A stretch of DNA of 40,099 nt from Sphingomonadales bacterium (lineage in GTDB: Bacteria; Pseudomonadota; Alphaproteobacteria; Sphingomonadales; Sphingomonadaceae): NCBI GenBank assembly GCA_027488785.1, contig JAIYAY010000007.1, forward strand, positions 1 to 40,099. Reading direction: 5' to 3'. The notes under the pieces were generated by a model. That model was not told the origin of the DNA. It was given only the letters and a program-made list of their open reading frames with translations, and did no database searches. Within the stretch, counting starts at the first letter, position 1, and the number at the start of each line of letters is the position of its first letter. Positions 26,964-34,921 of this stretch are shown piece after piece. The position numbers were made by a program, and so were the translations under genes.

Positions 26964-28310
26964 ATGACTGAATTAGCCGCCATCATTCTCGCCGCGGGCA
27001 AAGGCACGCGAATGAAATCCGACCTGCATAAGGTGCTGCATCCCATCGCCGCTCGGCCAATGCTCATGCACCTGATGGCGTCGGTCGATGCCTTACGCCC
27101 GACCAAGAAGGTTGTGGTGGTCGGCAGCGGCAAGGCACAGTTGGAGGCAGCTCTGGCAGGTTCGGCAGATCTTGCAGTGCAAGAACCCCAATTTGGCACT
27201 GGTCATGCCGTGCAGCAGGCCCAAGGCGCTCTGGCGGGGTTTGATGGCGATGTTCTTATCCTCTATGGCGATGTGCCCTTTGTACCGACGGCCACGATGA
27301 AAGCGATGGTTTCACGGCTCAATGCGCCTGATGCGCCCGCGGTGGTCGTGTTGGCGTTCGAACCAGAAGATCCAACGGGCTATGGCCGCGTAATCGTCGA
27401 AGATGGCCGCATCATTAAGATGGTCGAGCAAAAGGACGCGACCGAGGCGGAAAAAGCCGTAAAGATGTCAAATTCCGGTCTGATGGCGGTTAAAGCGCGC
27501 GACTTGTTCCCTTTGCTGGACCGTGTGACCGACGACAATGCGCAGAAGGAATATTATCTCACGGATATCGTCAACATCGCCCATGAAGATGGGCGGATTT
27601 GCGTGGTTGTCACCACCGAACCCTACAACGTGGCGGGCATCAACAGCCGCGCGCAATTGGCCGAGATGGAGCAGGCGTGGCAGCAGCGCCGCCGGACGCA
27701 AGCGATGGATGAGGGCGCCACTTTGATTGCCCCGGAAACCGTCTGGTTTGCGTGGGATACGCAGCTTGGCCGTGATGTCCTGATCGAACCAAATGTGTTC
27801 TTCGGCCCCGGTGTCAGCATAGCGGACAATGTGAAAATCCGCGCCAACAGCCATATTGAGGGCGCAATCATCGGCAGCGGCTGCGAAATCGGCCCCTTTG
27901 CGCGGCTTCGGCCAGGAACATTGCTGGAGGAAAAGGCGAAGATTGGTAACTTCGTTGAAACCAAAAAAGCGCATTTGGGTAAGGGCGCAAAGGCCAACCA
28001 TCTAACCTATTTGGGCGACGCCACGATTGGTGCAGGCGCGAACATTGGCGCTGGCACCATCACCTGCAATTATGACGGCTATCTCAAATATCAAACGGTG
28101 ATCGGCGAAGGCGCTTTCATCGGCAGTAACAGTGCCCTCATCGCGCCTGTCAAAATCGGCCGCGACGCGATCGTGGCTGCAGGCAGCGCGGTATCCCGCG
28201 ACGTAGCCGACGGCGAACTCCGCTTGGTCCGCGCCGAACAACTTGTCAAGCCCGGCTGGGCGGATCGGTTCCATGATGCGATGCGGAAGAAGAAGGCGGA
28301 AAAGAAGTGA
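26964..28310 (+). CDS. glmU: Bifunctional UDP-N-acetylglucosamine pyrophosphorylase / glucosamine-1-phosphate N-acetyltransferase
   Basis: Makes UDP-GlcNAc for peptidoglycan and LPS. It has 448 residues, as usual. The N-terminal uridyltransferase has LAAGKGTRM at 9-17 and GTGHAVQQA; the C-terminal left-handed beta-helix acetyltransferase has EIGPFARLRPGT, NFVETKKAHLG and NYDGYLKYQT. Three in-frame ATGs lie close together. The one at 26964 has GGAG at the best distance. glmS, which makes the precursor glucosamine-6-P, is 731 bp downstream on the same strand, with a toxin-antitoxin pair between them. Confidence 0.96.
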   Translation: MTELAAIILAAGKGTRMKSDLHKVLHPIAARPMLMHLMASVDALRPTKKVVVVGSGKAQLEAALAGSADLAVQEPQFGTGHAVQQAQGALAGFDGDVLILYGDVPFVPTATMKAMVSRLNAPDAPAVVVLAFEPEDPTGYGRVIVEDGRIIKMVEQKDATEAEKAVKMSNSGLMAVKARDLFPLLDRVTDDNAQKEYYLTDIVNIAHEDGRICVVVTTEPYNVAGINSRAQLAEMEQAWQQRRRTQAMDEGATLIAPETVWFAWDTQLGRDVLIEPNVFFGPGVSIADNVKIRANSHIEGAIIGSGCEIGPFARLRPGTLLEEKAKIGNFVETKKAHLGKGAKANHLTYLGDATIGAGANIGAGTITCNYDGYLKYQTVIGEGAFIGSNSALIAPVKIGRDAIVAAGSAVSRDVADGELRLVRAEQLVKPGWADRFHDAMRKKKAEKK

Positions 28311-28316
28311 CTAAGC

Positions 28317-28353
28317 TTGACATGATATCATGATATGATATCAGTATATCATG
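28317..28353 (+). promoter_or_regulatory. vapBC promoter/operator running into the antitoxin start codon
   Basis: A perfect -35 TTGACA (28317-28322) is followed by a dense palindromic tract. CATGATATCATG (28321-28332) is a perfect palindrome, TGATATCA recurs at 28323 and 28336 (13 bp apart), and a partial copy TATATCA lies at 28345-28351. The repeats reach the ATG at 28351 and no Shine-Dalgarno sequence is present, so the message may be leaderless. Ribbon-helix-helix antitoxins bind such repeats to repress their own operon. Confidence 0.65.
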
Positions 28354-28659
28354 ACCCGCATCCTCGCCGATCTACCCGATGAAGACATAAAATGGCTCGA
28401 CCAGCGCGCCGCCGAACAGGGCAAGTCGCGTGCGGCTGTGCTGCGGGAGGCCGTGGAGGCATATCGCGCGGACGGCCCCGCATCTGGCAATACTGATTGG
28501 CTGGAGGCAGGCTTCGGTTTGTGGGCAAAATATGGCTTCACGGAAGATGGGATGGAGTATCAAAACCGGCTACGCGATGAATGGGTTCGCGAATGGGACC
28601 CGGAATATGACCCCGCAAAACATGGCCCGCTGACAGGTGAGAAAGACGTCGCCGCGTGA
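28351..28659 (+). CDS. vapB: VapB-like antitoxin, ribbon-helix-helix family
   Basis: A 102-residue protein. The N-terminal ribbon-helix-helix DNA-binding domain (about 1-40) reads MTRILADLPDEDIKWLDQRA followed by GKSRAAVLREAVEAY. The rest, rich in Trp, Asp and Glu, would wrap and block the toxin. It overlaps the toxin gene by 4 bp (GTGA). The strong palindromic operator lies at its start codon. The type II pair sits between glmU and glmS, which suggests insertion into an older operon. Confidence 0.88.
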   Translation: MTRILADLPDEDIKWLDQRAAEQGKSRAAVLREAVEAYRADGPASGNTDWLEAGFGLWAKYGFTEDGMEYQNRLRDEWVREWDPEYDPAKHGPLTGEKDVAA

Positions 28660-29036
28660 GCGACATCTATTTCGATACCAATATCATTATCGATGCGTTG
28701 GCGAGAAGACCCGAGGCACTTGCCGAGCTTCGCCGCGCTAAGCGCCAGTGGATTAGCCGCATGACGTGGATAGAAGTTCTCGCTGGTATGCCCGTGCCAG
28801 CACGCGCCGAAACCGAAGCCTATTTGCAAAATTATTCCATACGCGAGTTATCGCCGGAGATCGCACGACGCGCTGCCGATCTTCGTTTCAACAAACGCTC
28901 GCTCAAACTGCCGGACGCCGTAATTTTCGCGTCAGCACAAGAACATGGCGCAATTTTAGTGACGCGCAATGTAAAGGACTTTCCGGCAAATATGCCGGGT
29001 ATTCGCGTCCCTTACATCACGCCAGATAAGGTTTAG
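28656..29036 (+). CDS. vapC: VapC-like toxin, PIN-domain ribonuclease
   Basis: A 126-residue PIN-domain protein. The acidic metal-binding set is visible: Asp7 (YFDTNIIID), Glu40 (TWIEVLAG), Asp87 (LPDAVIFASA) and Asp108 (TRNVKDFP). VapC toxins cleave RNA, often initiator tRNA or the rRNA sarcin-ricin loop; the target here is unknown. The start is GTG within the antitoxin stop. Its stop codon is only 5 bp before glmS, so glmS is very likely on the same transcript. All key residues are present, so it should be active. Confidence 0.9.
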   Translation: MSDIYFDTNIIIDALARRPEALAELRRAKRQWISRMTWIEVLAGMPVPARAETEAYLQNYSIRELSPEIARRAADLRFNKRSLKLPDAVIFASAQEHGAILVTRNVKDFPANMPGIRVPYITPDKV

Positions 29037-29041
29037 AGTTT

Positions 29042-30865
29042 ATGTGCGGAATTATCGGAATTGTTGGTAAATCTTCTGTCTCTGACCGGCTGGTCGACGG
29101 GCTGAAGCGGATGGAATATCGGGGCTATGATAGTGCTGGCGTCTGCACCGTGTTTGATGGCCAACTCATCCGCCGCCGCGCGGAAGGAAAGCTGGCCAAT
29201 CTCGTGAATGTGCTCAAGTCGGATGATGCCGCTGGAAATATCGGCATCGCCCACACCCGCTGGGCTACGCATGGCGCGCCGACCACGAGCAATGCGCATC
29301 CGCACGCGACGGGCGAAGTGGCGCTTGTGCACAATGGTATCATCGAAAACTTCAAACAATTGCGCGACGAACTCACCGCGCGCGGTAGGACGTTTGAAAG
29401 CGAGACCGATACGGAGGTCGTGGCGCATCTGGTGTCCGAACAGGTCGAGGCAGGCCATGCGCCCGCTGACGCGGTCAAGGCTGTGCTGCCGCGCCTGCGC
29501 GGTGCGTTCGCCCTAGCGATTGCATTTCGGCAATTTCCTGATTTTCTGATTGGCGCACGGCTCGGCAGCCCGCTGGTTGTCGGTTACGGCGATGGCGAAA
29601 CGTATTTGGGCTCGGACGCGCTTGCCCTTGCGCCGCTGACGCAGCAAATTGCGTATCTGGAAGAAGGTGACTGGGTCATCGTGACGCGCGAAGGCGCGCA
29701 AATTTTCGACAAGGACAACAGCCCGGTTACGCGCGAGATCACCACCTCAGGCGTGTCTGCGGCGCAGATCGAAAAGGGCAATTACCGCCATTATATGCAG
29801 AAAGAGATTTTTGAGCAGCCCACCGTGGTTGCGCAAACACTTTCCAGTTACATTCGGCCGTTGGAGCAAACCGTTGCCCTGCCGCAGATGGATTTTGACT
29901 TGGCAGGCGTAAAGCGCATTACCATCGTTGCCTGTGGTACATCCTTTTATGCAGGCATGGTTGCGAAATATTGGTTTGAAACCTTCGCCCGTATCCCCGT
30001 TGATATCGATGTCGCGTCGGAGTTTCGCTATCGTGACCCGGTGTTGGAGGAAGGCGGCCTTGCGCTGTTCATTTCCCAATCGGGCGAAACCGCAGACACG
30101 CTGGCAGCCTTGCGCCATTGCAAGGAAAATGGACAGACAATCGCGGTTGTCGTCAACGTGCCGACATCGAGTATGGCGCGTGAGGCGGACCTATTGCTGC
30201 CCACCCATGCTGGTCCTGAAATCGGCGTTGCATCGACCAAAGCGTTTACCTGCCAGCTTGCGGTATTGGCTGCATTGGCCGCACATCTGGCGCTGGTGAA
30301 GGGAAAGTTGAGCGCTGAGGAAGAGCGTGAAATCGTTCGGCATCTGATTGAGGCGCCCGCTGCCCTTAATGCAGCACTCGCGCATGATGAAGAGATCGCC
30401 GCGATGGCGCATTTGATCGCGCCCGCACGTGACGTGCTCTACCTTGGCCGTGGCCCGGATTATCCGCTGGCGATGGAAGGCGCGCTCAAGCTGAAAGAGA
30501 TCAGCTATATCCATGCGGAGGGCTATGCCTCAGGTGAAATGAAGCATGGACCAATCGCTTTAATCGATGAAGCCGTACCCGTCATCGTCCTTGCACCAAG
30601 CGGGCCGTTATTTGAGAAAACTGTCAGCAACATGCAAGAGGTCCGCGCGCGCGGCGGCAAGGTTGTCCTGATTTCTGATGCCGAGGGCATAAAGGAAGCG
30701 GGTGAAGGTTGCCTCGCCACCATCGAAATGCCGACTGTCCACCCGCTGATCGCGCCGTTGGTCTACGCCGTGCCTGTGCAATTGCTGGCTTACCACGTCG
30801 CTTGCGCAAAGGGCACTGACGTGGATCAGCCCCGCAATCTGGCAAAGTCCGTTACAGTGGAGTGA
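29042..30865 (+). CDS. glmS: Glutamine-fructose-6-phosphate aminotransferase (isomerizing)
   Basis: Makes glucosamine-6-phosphate from fructose-6-phosphate and glutamine, the first step to UDP-GlcNAc. It has 607 residues. The N-terminal glutaminase starts MCGIIGIVG with Cys2 as nucleophile and has HTRWATHG and HNGIIEN. Two SIS domains follow (CGTSFYAG, SQSGETADTLAAL, STKAFTCQ), and the C-terminus DQPRNLAKSVTVE is canonical. No glmS ribozyme is present upstream; only 5 bp separate it from vapC. Its expression may depend on read-through from glmU or on the vapBC promoter. Confidence 0.97.
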   Translation: MCGIIGIVGKSSVSDRLVDGLKRMEYRGYDSAGVCTVFDGQLIRRRAEGKLANLVNVLKSDDAAGNIGIAHTRWATHGAPTTSNAHPHATGEVALVHNGIIENFKQLRDELTARGRTFESETDTEVVAHLVSEQVEAGHAPADAVKAVLPRLRGAFALAIAFRQFPDFLIGARLGSPLVVGYGDGETYLGSDALALAPLTQQIAYLEEGDWVIVTREGAQIFDKDNSPVTREITTSGVSAAQIEKGNYRHYMQKEIFEQPTVVAQTLSSYIRPLEQTVALPQMDFDLAGVKRITIVACGTSFYAGMVAKYWFETFARIPVDIDVASEFRYRDPVLEEGGLALFISQSGETADTLAALRHCKENGQTIAVVVNVPTSSMAREADLLLPTHAGPEIGVASTKAFTCQLAVLAALAAHLALVKGKLSAEEEREIVRHLIEAPAALNAALAHDEEIAAMAHLIAPARDVLYLGRGPDYPLAMEGALKLKEISYIHAEGYASGEMKHGPIALIDEAVPVIVLAPSGPLFEKTVSNMQEVRARGGKVVLISDAEGIKEAGEGCLATIEMPTVHPLIAPLVYAVPVQLLAYHVACAKGTDVDQPRNLAKSVTVE

Positions 30866-30947
30866 ATTTGCGCAAAGATCGACCCAGCCTTAGACTTTCG
30901 CTTAGTATCAGGGTTGCTAAGGCCCCAATCGGCTTTATGGATAGTGT

Positions 30948-31073
30948 ATGAGTACGCCTGCAAAAATGATCATCATTTTTGTCCTATTGTGGGTAGGGGT
31001 ACATTTGTTGCTCTATGGATATCTGAGGCGCCGGATCGCTGCTGCCAAGCGCGACAAGGACGCCGAGGCATAG
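30948..31073 (+). CDS. Small single-span membrane protein (41 residues), unrecognised
   Basis: A short ORF of 41 codons. It has MSTPAKM, then a strongly hydrophobic helix (IIIFVLLWVGVHLLLYGYL, residues 8-26), then a basic stretch RRRIAAAKRDKDAEA. The positive charges after the helix predict an N-out/C-in orientation. The ribosome site is weak. It lies 82 bp after glmS and a good terminator follows 45 bp after its stop, which supports a real transcript. I do not recognise the family; coding status is moderately supported by its composition. Confidence 0.5.
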   Translation: MSTPAKMIIIFVLLWVGVHLLLYGYLRRRIAAAKRDKDAEA

Positions 31074-31118
31074 CTTGATTTGCCATTTTCGCGTGCCTAT
31101 AGCGGAAAGGCAGAAACG

Positions 31119-31142
31119 AGCGGTCCCGTGGGGCCGCTTTTT
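31119..31142 (+). terminator. Rho-independent terminator before argD
   Basis: AGCGGTCCC and GGGGCCGCT arms (9 bp, one wobble) enclose a GTG loop and end in a T-run. It closes the glmU-vapBC-glmS-small ORF stretch. Confidence 0.88.
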
Positions 31143-31186
31143 GGCTTTTGGAATATGCCAAATATTTTGTCGGAAGGAACAAAACC

Positions 31187-32374
31187 ATGTCGATTACGCC
31201 TTTGATGCCAGTCTATCCGCGCTGCGGTTTCCGACCGGTTCGCGGTGAAGGCGCTTGGTTGATTTCTGAAGATGGCAGCCGCGCGCTGGATTTTGCCGCA
31301 GGCATCGCGGTTAATTTGCTCGGCCATGGCCATCCGCATCTGACCAAGGCCATTCAAGATCAGGCGGCGACGCTGATCCACGTATCGAACCTATATGGCA
31401 GCCCGCAAGGTGAAGCCTTTGCCCAGCGGCTGGTCGATACGACCTTTGCCGACACGGTGTTTTTCACCAATTCGGGTGCGGAAGCCGTCGAATGCGCCAT
31501 CAAAACCGCGCGGGCCTATCATCAGAGCCAAGGCAGCGACCGATTTGAAATTATCACCTTTAAGAACGCCTTTCATGGCCGGACTATGGCGACGATTTCG
31601 GCAAGCAATCAGGAGAAGATGCATAAGGGCTTCATGCCCTTGCTTGAAGGCTTCAAATATGTCGATTTCGATGATTTGGAAGGCGCAAAAGCCGCGATTG
31701 GACCAAAAACCGCTGCGTTTCTGGTTGAACCCGTCCAAGGCGAAGGCGGTGTTCGCCCTGCATCAGATGCCTTCATTCAAGGCTTGCGTGCGTTGGCGGA
31801 CGAACATGGTATCATGCTGATTCTAGATGAAGTGCAATGCGGCGTCGCACGCTCCGGTACGCTTTATGCTTATGAACAATATGGCATCATTCCGGATATC
31901 ATGGCGACGGCTAAGGGTCTGGGTGGCGGTTTTCCGGTCGGCGCATGCCTTGCCACCGAAGAAGCTGCGCGCGGCATGGTCATTGGGACCCATGGATCGA
32001 CCTATGGCGGCAACCCATTCGCAATGGCGGCGTGTCAGGCGGTTTGGGATGTCGTCGCGAACGACGAATTCCTCGCGCAAGTACGCGCAACAGGCGACAA
32101 GCTACGTTCCATGCTGGAGCAGTTTATCGGCAATTATCCGGACCTGTTTACCGGTGTGCGCGGTAAGGGCTTGATGCTCGGTGTGATGATGACACATGAA
32201 ACACGTCCCTTTGTGGCGCATTTGCGGGACAATCATGGGCTGTTGCTGGTTGCCGCGGGTGACAACACCTTCCGTGTATTGCCACCGTTGAACATCGGTG
32301 ATGCCGAAATCCAGACATTCATGGAAAAGCTGTCGGCGGGTGCCGCCAGCTACCAGATACCGCAAGCTGCATGA
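31187..32374 (+). CDS. argD: Acetylornithine aminotransferase
   Basis: A class III PLP aminotransferase of the arginine pathway; it converts N-acetylglutamate semialdehyde and glutamate to N-acetylornithine. It has 395 residues from ATG 31187 (ribosome site GGAAGGAAC); the frame extends upstream to 31148 without support. Motifs are [15 protein letters not shown], the Asp in [12 protein letters not shown] and the PLP lysine in [13 protein letters not shown]. It overlaps argF by 4 bp (ATGA). It may also act on succinyl-diaminopimelate, as ArgD does in some bacteria. Confidence 0.95.
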   Translation: MSITPLMPVYPRCGFRPVRGEGAWLISEDGSRALDFAAGIAVNLLGHGHPHLTKAIQDQAATLIHVSNLYGSPQGEAFAQRLVDTTFADTVFFTNSGAEAVECAIKTARAYHQSQGSDRFEIITFKNAFHGRTMATISASNQEKMHKGFMPLLEGFKYVDFDDLEGAKAAIGPKTAAFLVEPVQGEGGVRPASDAFIQGLRALADEHGIMLILDEVQCGVARSGTLYAYEQYGIIPDIMATAKGLGGGFPVGACLATEEAARGMVIGTHGSTYGGNPFAMAACQAVWDVVANDEFLAQVRATGDKLRSMLEQFIGNYPDLFTGVRGKGLMLGVMMTHETRPFVAHLRDNHGLLLVAAGDNTFRVLPPLNIGDAEIQTFMEKLSAGAASYQIPQAA

Positions 32375-33297
32375 CGCGCCATTTCCTGAACTTGAGCGAC
32401 GCCGGCAGCGATGCAATCGCGGCGATGCTGAACGACGCCATGGGCAGAAAGAATGCGCGGGCAGGCTGGCCAAAGGGTAAATCAGATGCCGACGCACCGC
32501 TTGCGGGCCACACGCTGGCGATGGTGTTTGAGAAAAATTCGACCCGGACGCGGACATCGTTTGAAATGGCGATGAAGCAATTGGGCGGCGACAGTATCTT
32601 TATGGCTTCGGGGCAGATGCAACTTGGCCGCGGGGAAACCATTGCTGACACAGCGCGGGTATTGTCCCGCTATGTCGATGCCATCATGATCCGCACCGAT
32701 GACCATGATAAGGTCGAGGAACTGGCACATTATGCCAGCGTGCCCGTCATCAACGGCCTCACGGATCTTTCGCATCCTTGCCAGATCGTTGCGGACCTTC
32801 TGACAGTGATGGAGCATAAGAAGGCGCTGCCGGGGCTAGAATTAGCGTGGCTCGGCGATGGCAATAATGTGCTGAATTCTTTGGTGGAGGCCGCCGGTTT
32901 ATTCAAGTTCAACGTGCGTATTGCTGTTCCTGAAGGCTATGAAAGCGACGGCAATTTCATACACACGGCTAAAGCCGCTGGAGCCAATATCACGCTCACC
33001 CGCGATGCAGGCGAGGCTGTGGCGGGCGCCGATGTTGTTGTCACCGACACATGGGTGTCGATGGGGCAGGAGCATGCCCATAACAAAATGGCGGCCATGA
33101 TGCCGTATCAGGTCAATGAACGCCTGATGGCTTTGGCGAAGGCCGATGCGAAGTTCTTACATTGCTTACCGGCGCATCGCGGCGAAGAAGTGACCGACGC
33201 TGTGATCGACGGGCCGCAGTCTGTCATTTGGGATGAAGCTGAAAACCGGCTGCATGCGCAAAAATCGATCCTATTGTGGTGCTTTGGAAAAACCTGA
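32371..33297 (+). CDS. argF: Ornithine carbamoyltransferase
   Basis: Joins carbamoyl phosphate and ornithine to citrulline. It has 308 residues. The carbamoyl phosphate site STRTR is at 57-61, followed by HPCQ, and the ornithine-side motif is [13 protein letters not shown] near the C-terminus. It is translationally coupled with argD (ATGA) and with hslO (TGATG). Confidence 0.96.
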   Translation: MTRHFLNLSDAGSDAIAAMLNDAMGRKNARAGWPKGKSDADAPLAGHTLAMVFEKNSTRTRTSFEMAMKQLGGDSIFMASGQMQLGRGETIADTARVLSRYVDAIMIRTDDHDKVEELAHYASVPVINGLTDLSHPCQIVADLLTVMEHKKALPGLELAWLGDGNNVLNSLVEAAGLFKFNVRIAVPEGYESDGNFIHTAKAAGANITLTRDAGEAVAGADVVVTDTWVSMGQEHAHNKMAAMMPYQVNERLMALAKADAKFLHCLPAHRGEEVTDAVIDGPQSVIWDEAENRLHAQKSILLWCFGKT

Positions 33298-34217
33298 TGG
33301 CCGAGCAATCGGAAACATTATCCAACCAACCTCTGCGCTTTTCCATACCGACACGCGATGCGCGCGGACGGCTAGTGCGTTTGGATGATGTGCTGGGTGA
33401 AATTTTGGCTGCGCACGCTTATCCGCCGGTGATTGAACGGACATTGGCGGAGGCTTTGGTTTTGACTGCGCTGCTTGGCGCATCGTTGAAGGAACCGGAT
33501 AGTCAACTCACGCTGCAAACGCAGACGGAAAAAGGCGCAATCCGGCTATTGGCTTGCGACTATAAGGATGGTGCATTGCGCGGCTATGCGCAGTTTGATT
33601 CCGCGACTGCCGCTGCATTGCCGCAGAACTCGACATTATTTGGCATCTTCGGACAAGGCTATCTCGCGATCACTTTTGACCGGATGAAGCCAGCCAGCGA
33701 GGGCGGTGGTCGTTATCAGGGTATCGTACCACTTGAGGGCGAAACGCTGGCGGATGCGGCGCAGAGTTATTTTGTACAATCCGAACAAATCCCAACCTTC
33801 ATTCGTGTCGCTGTGGACCATGTCGATGGCCGTTGTGTTGCGGGTGGCGTGCTCGTTCAGCACTTACCAGAGGGTGAGCAAGGTCGCGAGCGGTTGCATG
33901 TGCGTCTCGACCATCCTGAGTGGGAGCATATCGAAATTATGTCTTCGACCATCGCCGCTGCCGAGCTTGCCGACCCAGCGCTTCCGCTTGAGGAAATCGT
34001 TTGGCGATTGTTTCATGAAGAAAAAGAAGTTCGTATTGAACAAGGCGATCTTCTGTCCAAGGGCTGCCGCTGCGACCCGGTGCACATCCGCGATGTTATT
34101 GCCAAGTTTCCGGCAACCGACCGCGCCGAAATGGCGGATGGCGCCGGAGACATCGTCGTTGACTGCGAATTTTGTTCGCGCCGGTTTCCGATAAGCCTTG
34201 CCAGTTTTAACAACTGA
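33297..34217 (+). CDS. hslO: Redox-regulated chaperone Hsp33
   Basis: A holdase activated by oxidation. About 306 residues from ATG 33297, which overlaps the argF stop by one base. The C-terminal zinc switch is intact: CRC (Cys257, Cys259) and CEFC (Cys290, Cys293), separated by 30 residues. The N-terminal part has LVRLDDVLGEILAAHAYP and the central DGALRGYAQFDS. The argD-argF-hslO order is common in Alphaproteobacteria. A small hairpin (CGCTAC-ATA-GTAGCG, about 34258-34272) follows but lacks a T-run. Confidence 0.94.
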   Translation: MAEQSETLSNQPLRFSIPTRDARGRLVRLDDVLGEILAAHAYPPVIERTLAEALVLTALLGASLKEPDSQLTLQTQTEKGAIRLLACDYKDGALRGYAQFDSATAAALPQNSTLFGIFGQGYLAITFDRMKPASEGGGRYQGIVPLEGETLADAAQSYFVQSEQIPTFIRVAVDHVDGRCVAGGVLVQHLPEGEQGRERLHVRLDHPEWEHIEIMSSTIAAAELADPALPLEEIVWRLFHEEKEVRIEQGDLLSKGCRCDPVHIRDVIAKFPATDRAEMADGAGDIVVDCEFCSRRFPISLASFNN

Positions 34218-34354
34218 ACTGCACGTCAACGACGGCAGCGTCATTCATCCTTCTTGCGCTACATAGTAGCGTGCAAAAGGTGGCAAATGATGTTATGTAG
34301 AGCACGAAAAACAGGTCGCTTCGCGGTGTAAGACTGGTTTGCGGACAGTAGCTT

Positions 34355-34759
34355 ATGAACAATGCTTGCCTTCGTTATGCTTTCCCCGGTGCTCTTTTGC
34401 TTATGCTGGCTGCGGCGGGCGTTGCAAAACCAGATGGCGATATGGCGTTGCTGGAGTCACTCGATCGCGGGATGTGGCAGTTACGACCAACAGGTGGCAC
34501 TATGTCGACTTCCAAAATATGCCTTGGTAAATCGGAAAGCCTTACGCAAATCCAACATAGCGGCTTAGCATGCGAACAATTTGTCGTGCGTTCGAGCGCA
34601 AATTCCCTAACGGTCAGTTACACCTGCGCGGGGCACGGTCAGGGTTTGACGGTTATCCGTAAGGAAACGAACCGGATCATCCACATTCAATCGCAAGGCA
34701 TTAGAAATAATGCGCCATTTTCGTTTTCAGCGGAAGGCCGCAGAACTGGGCCTTGTTAA
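34355..34759 (+). CDS. Secreted DUF3617-like protein
   Basis: A 134-residue exported protein. The signal peptide covers about residues 1-24 (PGALLLMLAAAGVAK). The mature part begins LLESLDRGMWQLRPTGG. It has four cysteines (KICLG, GLACEQF, YTCAGHG and the final Cys134), which may form two disulfides. This pattern fits the DUF3617-type small periplasmic proteins common in sphingomonads, whose role is unknown. The assignment is from memory of the family pattern. It is single, with hslO upstream and a candidate sRNA downstream. Confidence 0.65.
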   Translation: MNNACLRYAFPGALLLMLAAAGVAKPDGDMALLESLDRGMWQLRPTGGTMSTSKICLGKSESLTQIQHSGLACEQFVVRSSANSLTVSYTCAGHGQGLTVIRKETNRIIHIQSQGIRNNAPFSFSAEGRRTGPC

Positions 34760-34830
34760 TTTATCATTTCTTTGAATGGCGCATTGGCCGTTCATCAATC
34801 ATTTACCATTTTAGTTCTATAAGAATGATG

Positions 34831-34921
34831 GGTGCGTCTTTCAGGAGACACGCTTCCCTCCCCGATGGCTGAGAAGCCTAGCCTGGGCCGCTGCTGAAAA
34901 GCTGAGCGGCCCAATTTTTTT
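34831..34921 (+). ncRNA. Candidate small RNA with three hairpins
   Basis: About 90 nt between two convergent genes. Hairpin 1 is GTGCGTCT-TTCAGG-AGACACGC (34832-34853, one C-A mismatch). A single-stranded pyrimidine linker CTTCCCTCCCC follows. Hairpin 2 is GGCT-GAGA-AGCC (34867-34878, a GNRA loop). Hairpin 3 (34885-34912) is a terminator with GGGCCGCT/AGCGGCCC arms, an inner GCT-GAAA-AGC and seven T. The CU-rich linker could pair with Shine-Dalgarno sequences, as in several alphaproteobacterial sRNAs. A possible -10, TATAAG, is at 34818-34823, but no good -35 was seen. It may instead be a 3'-UTR-derived RNA of the DUF3617-like gene. Confidence 0.55.
34885..34921 (+). terminator. Strong rho-independent terminator
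   Basis: The 8-bp GC-rich arms GGGCCGCT/AGCGGCCC carry an inner tetraloop hairpin and are followed by AATTTTTTT. It ends the candidate sRNA or the DUF3617-like transcript. Its T-run overlaps the stop codon of the convergent gcdH gene. Confidence 0.92.

Larger units (their letters stand above)
30866..31186. other. Intergenic region between glmS and argD (321 bp)
   Basis: Besides the 41-codon membrane ORF (30948-31073) and the terminator (31119-31142), it holds a weak inverted repeat GCCTTAG/CTAAGGC at about 30890-30922 and the argD ribosome site. No clear promoter was recognised. Confidence 0.5.

Noticed and set aside
28317-29036. vapBC as part of a larger mobile island or defence system
   Set aside because: No integrase, transposase, direct target repeats or composition break were seen; both flanks are core amino-sugar genes.
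29037-29041. Possible glmS ribozyme/riboswitch before glmS
   Set aside because: Only 5 bp separate vapC and glmS, so there is no room for the fold; the ribozyme is known mainly from Gram-positives.
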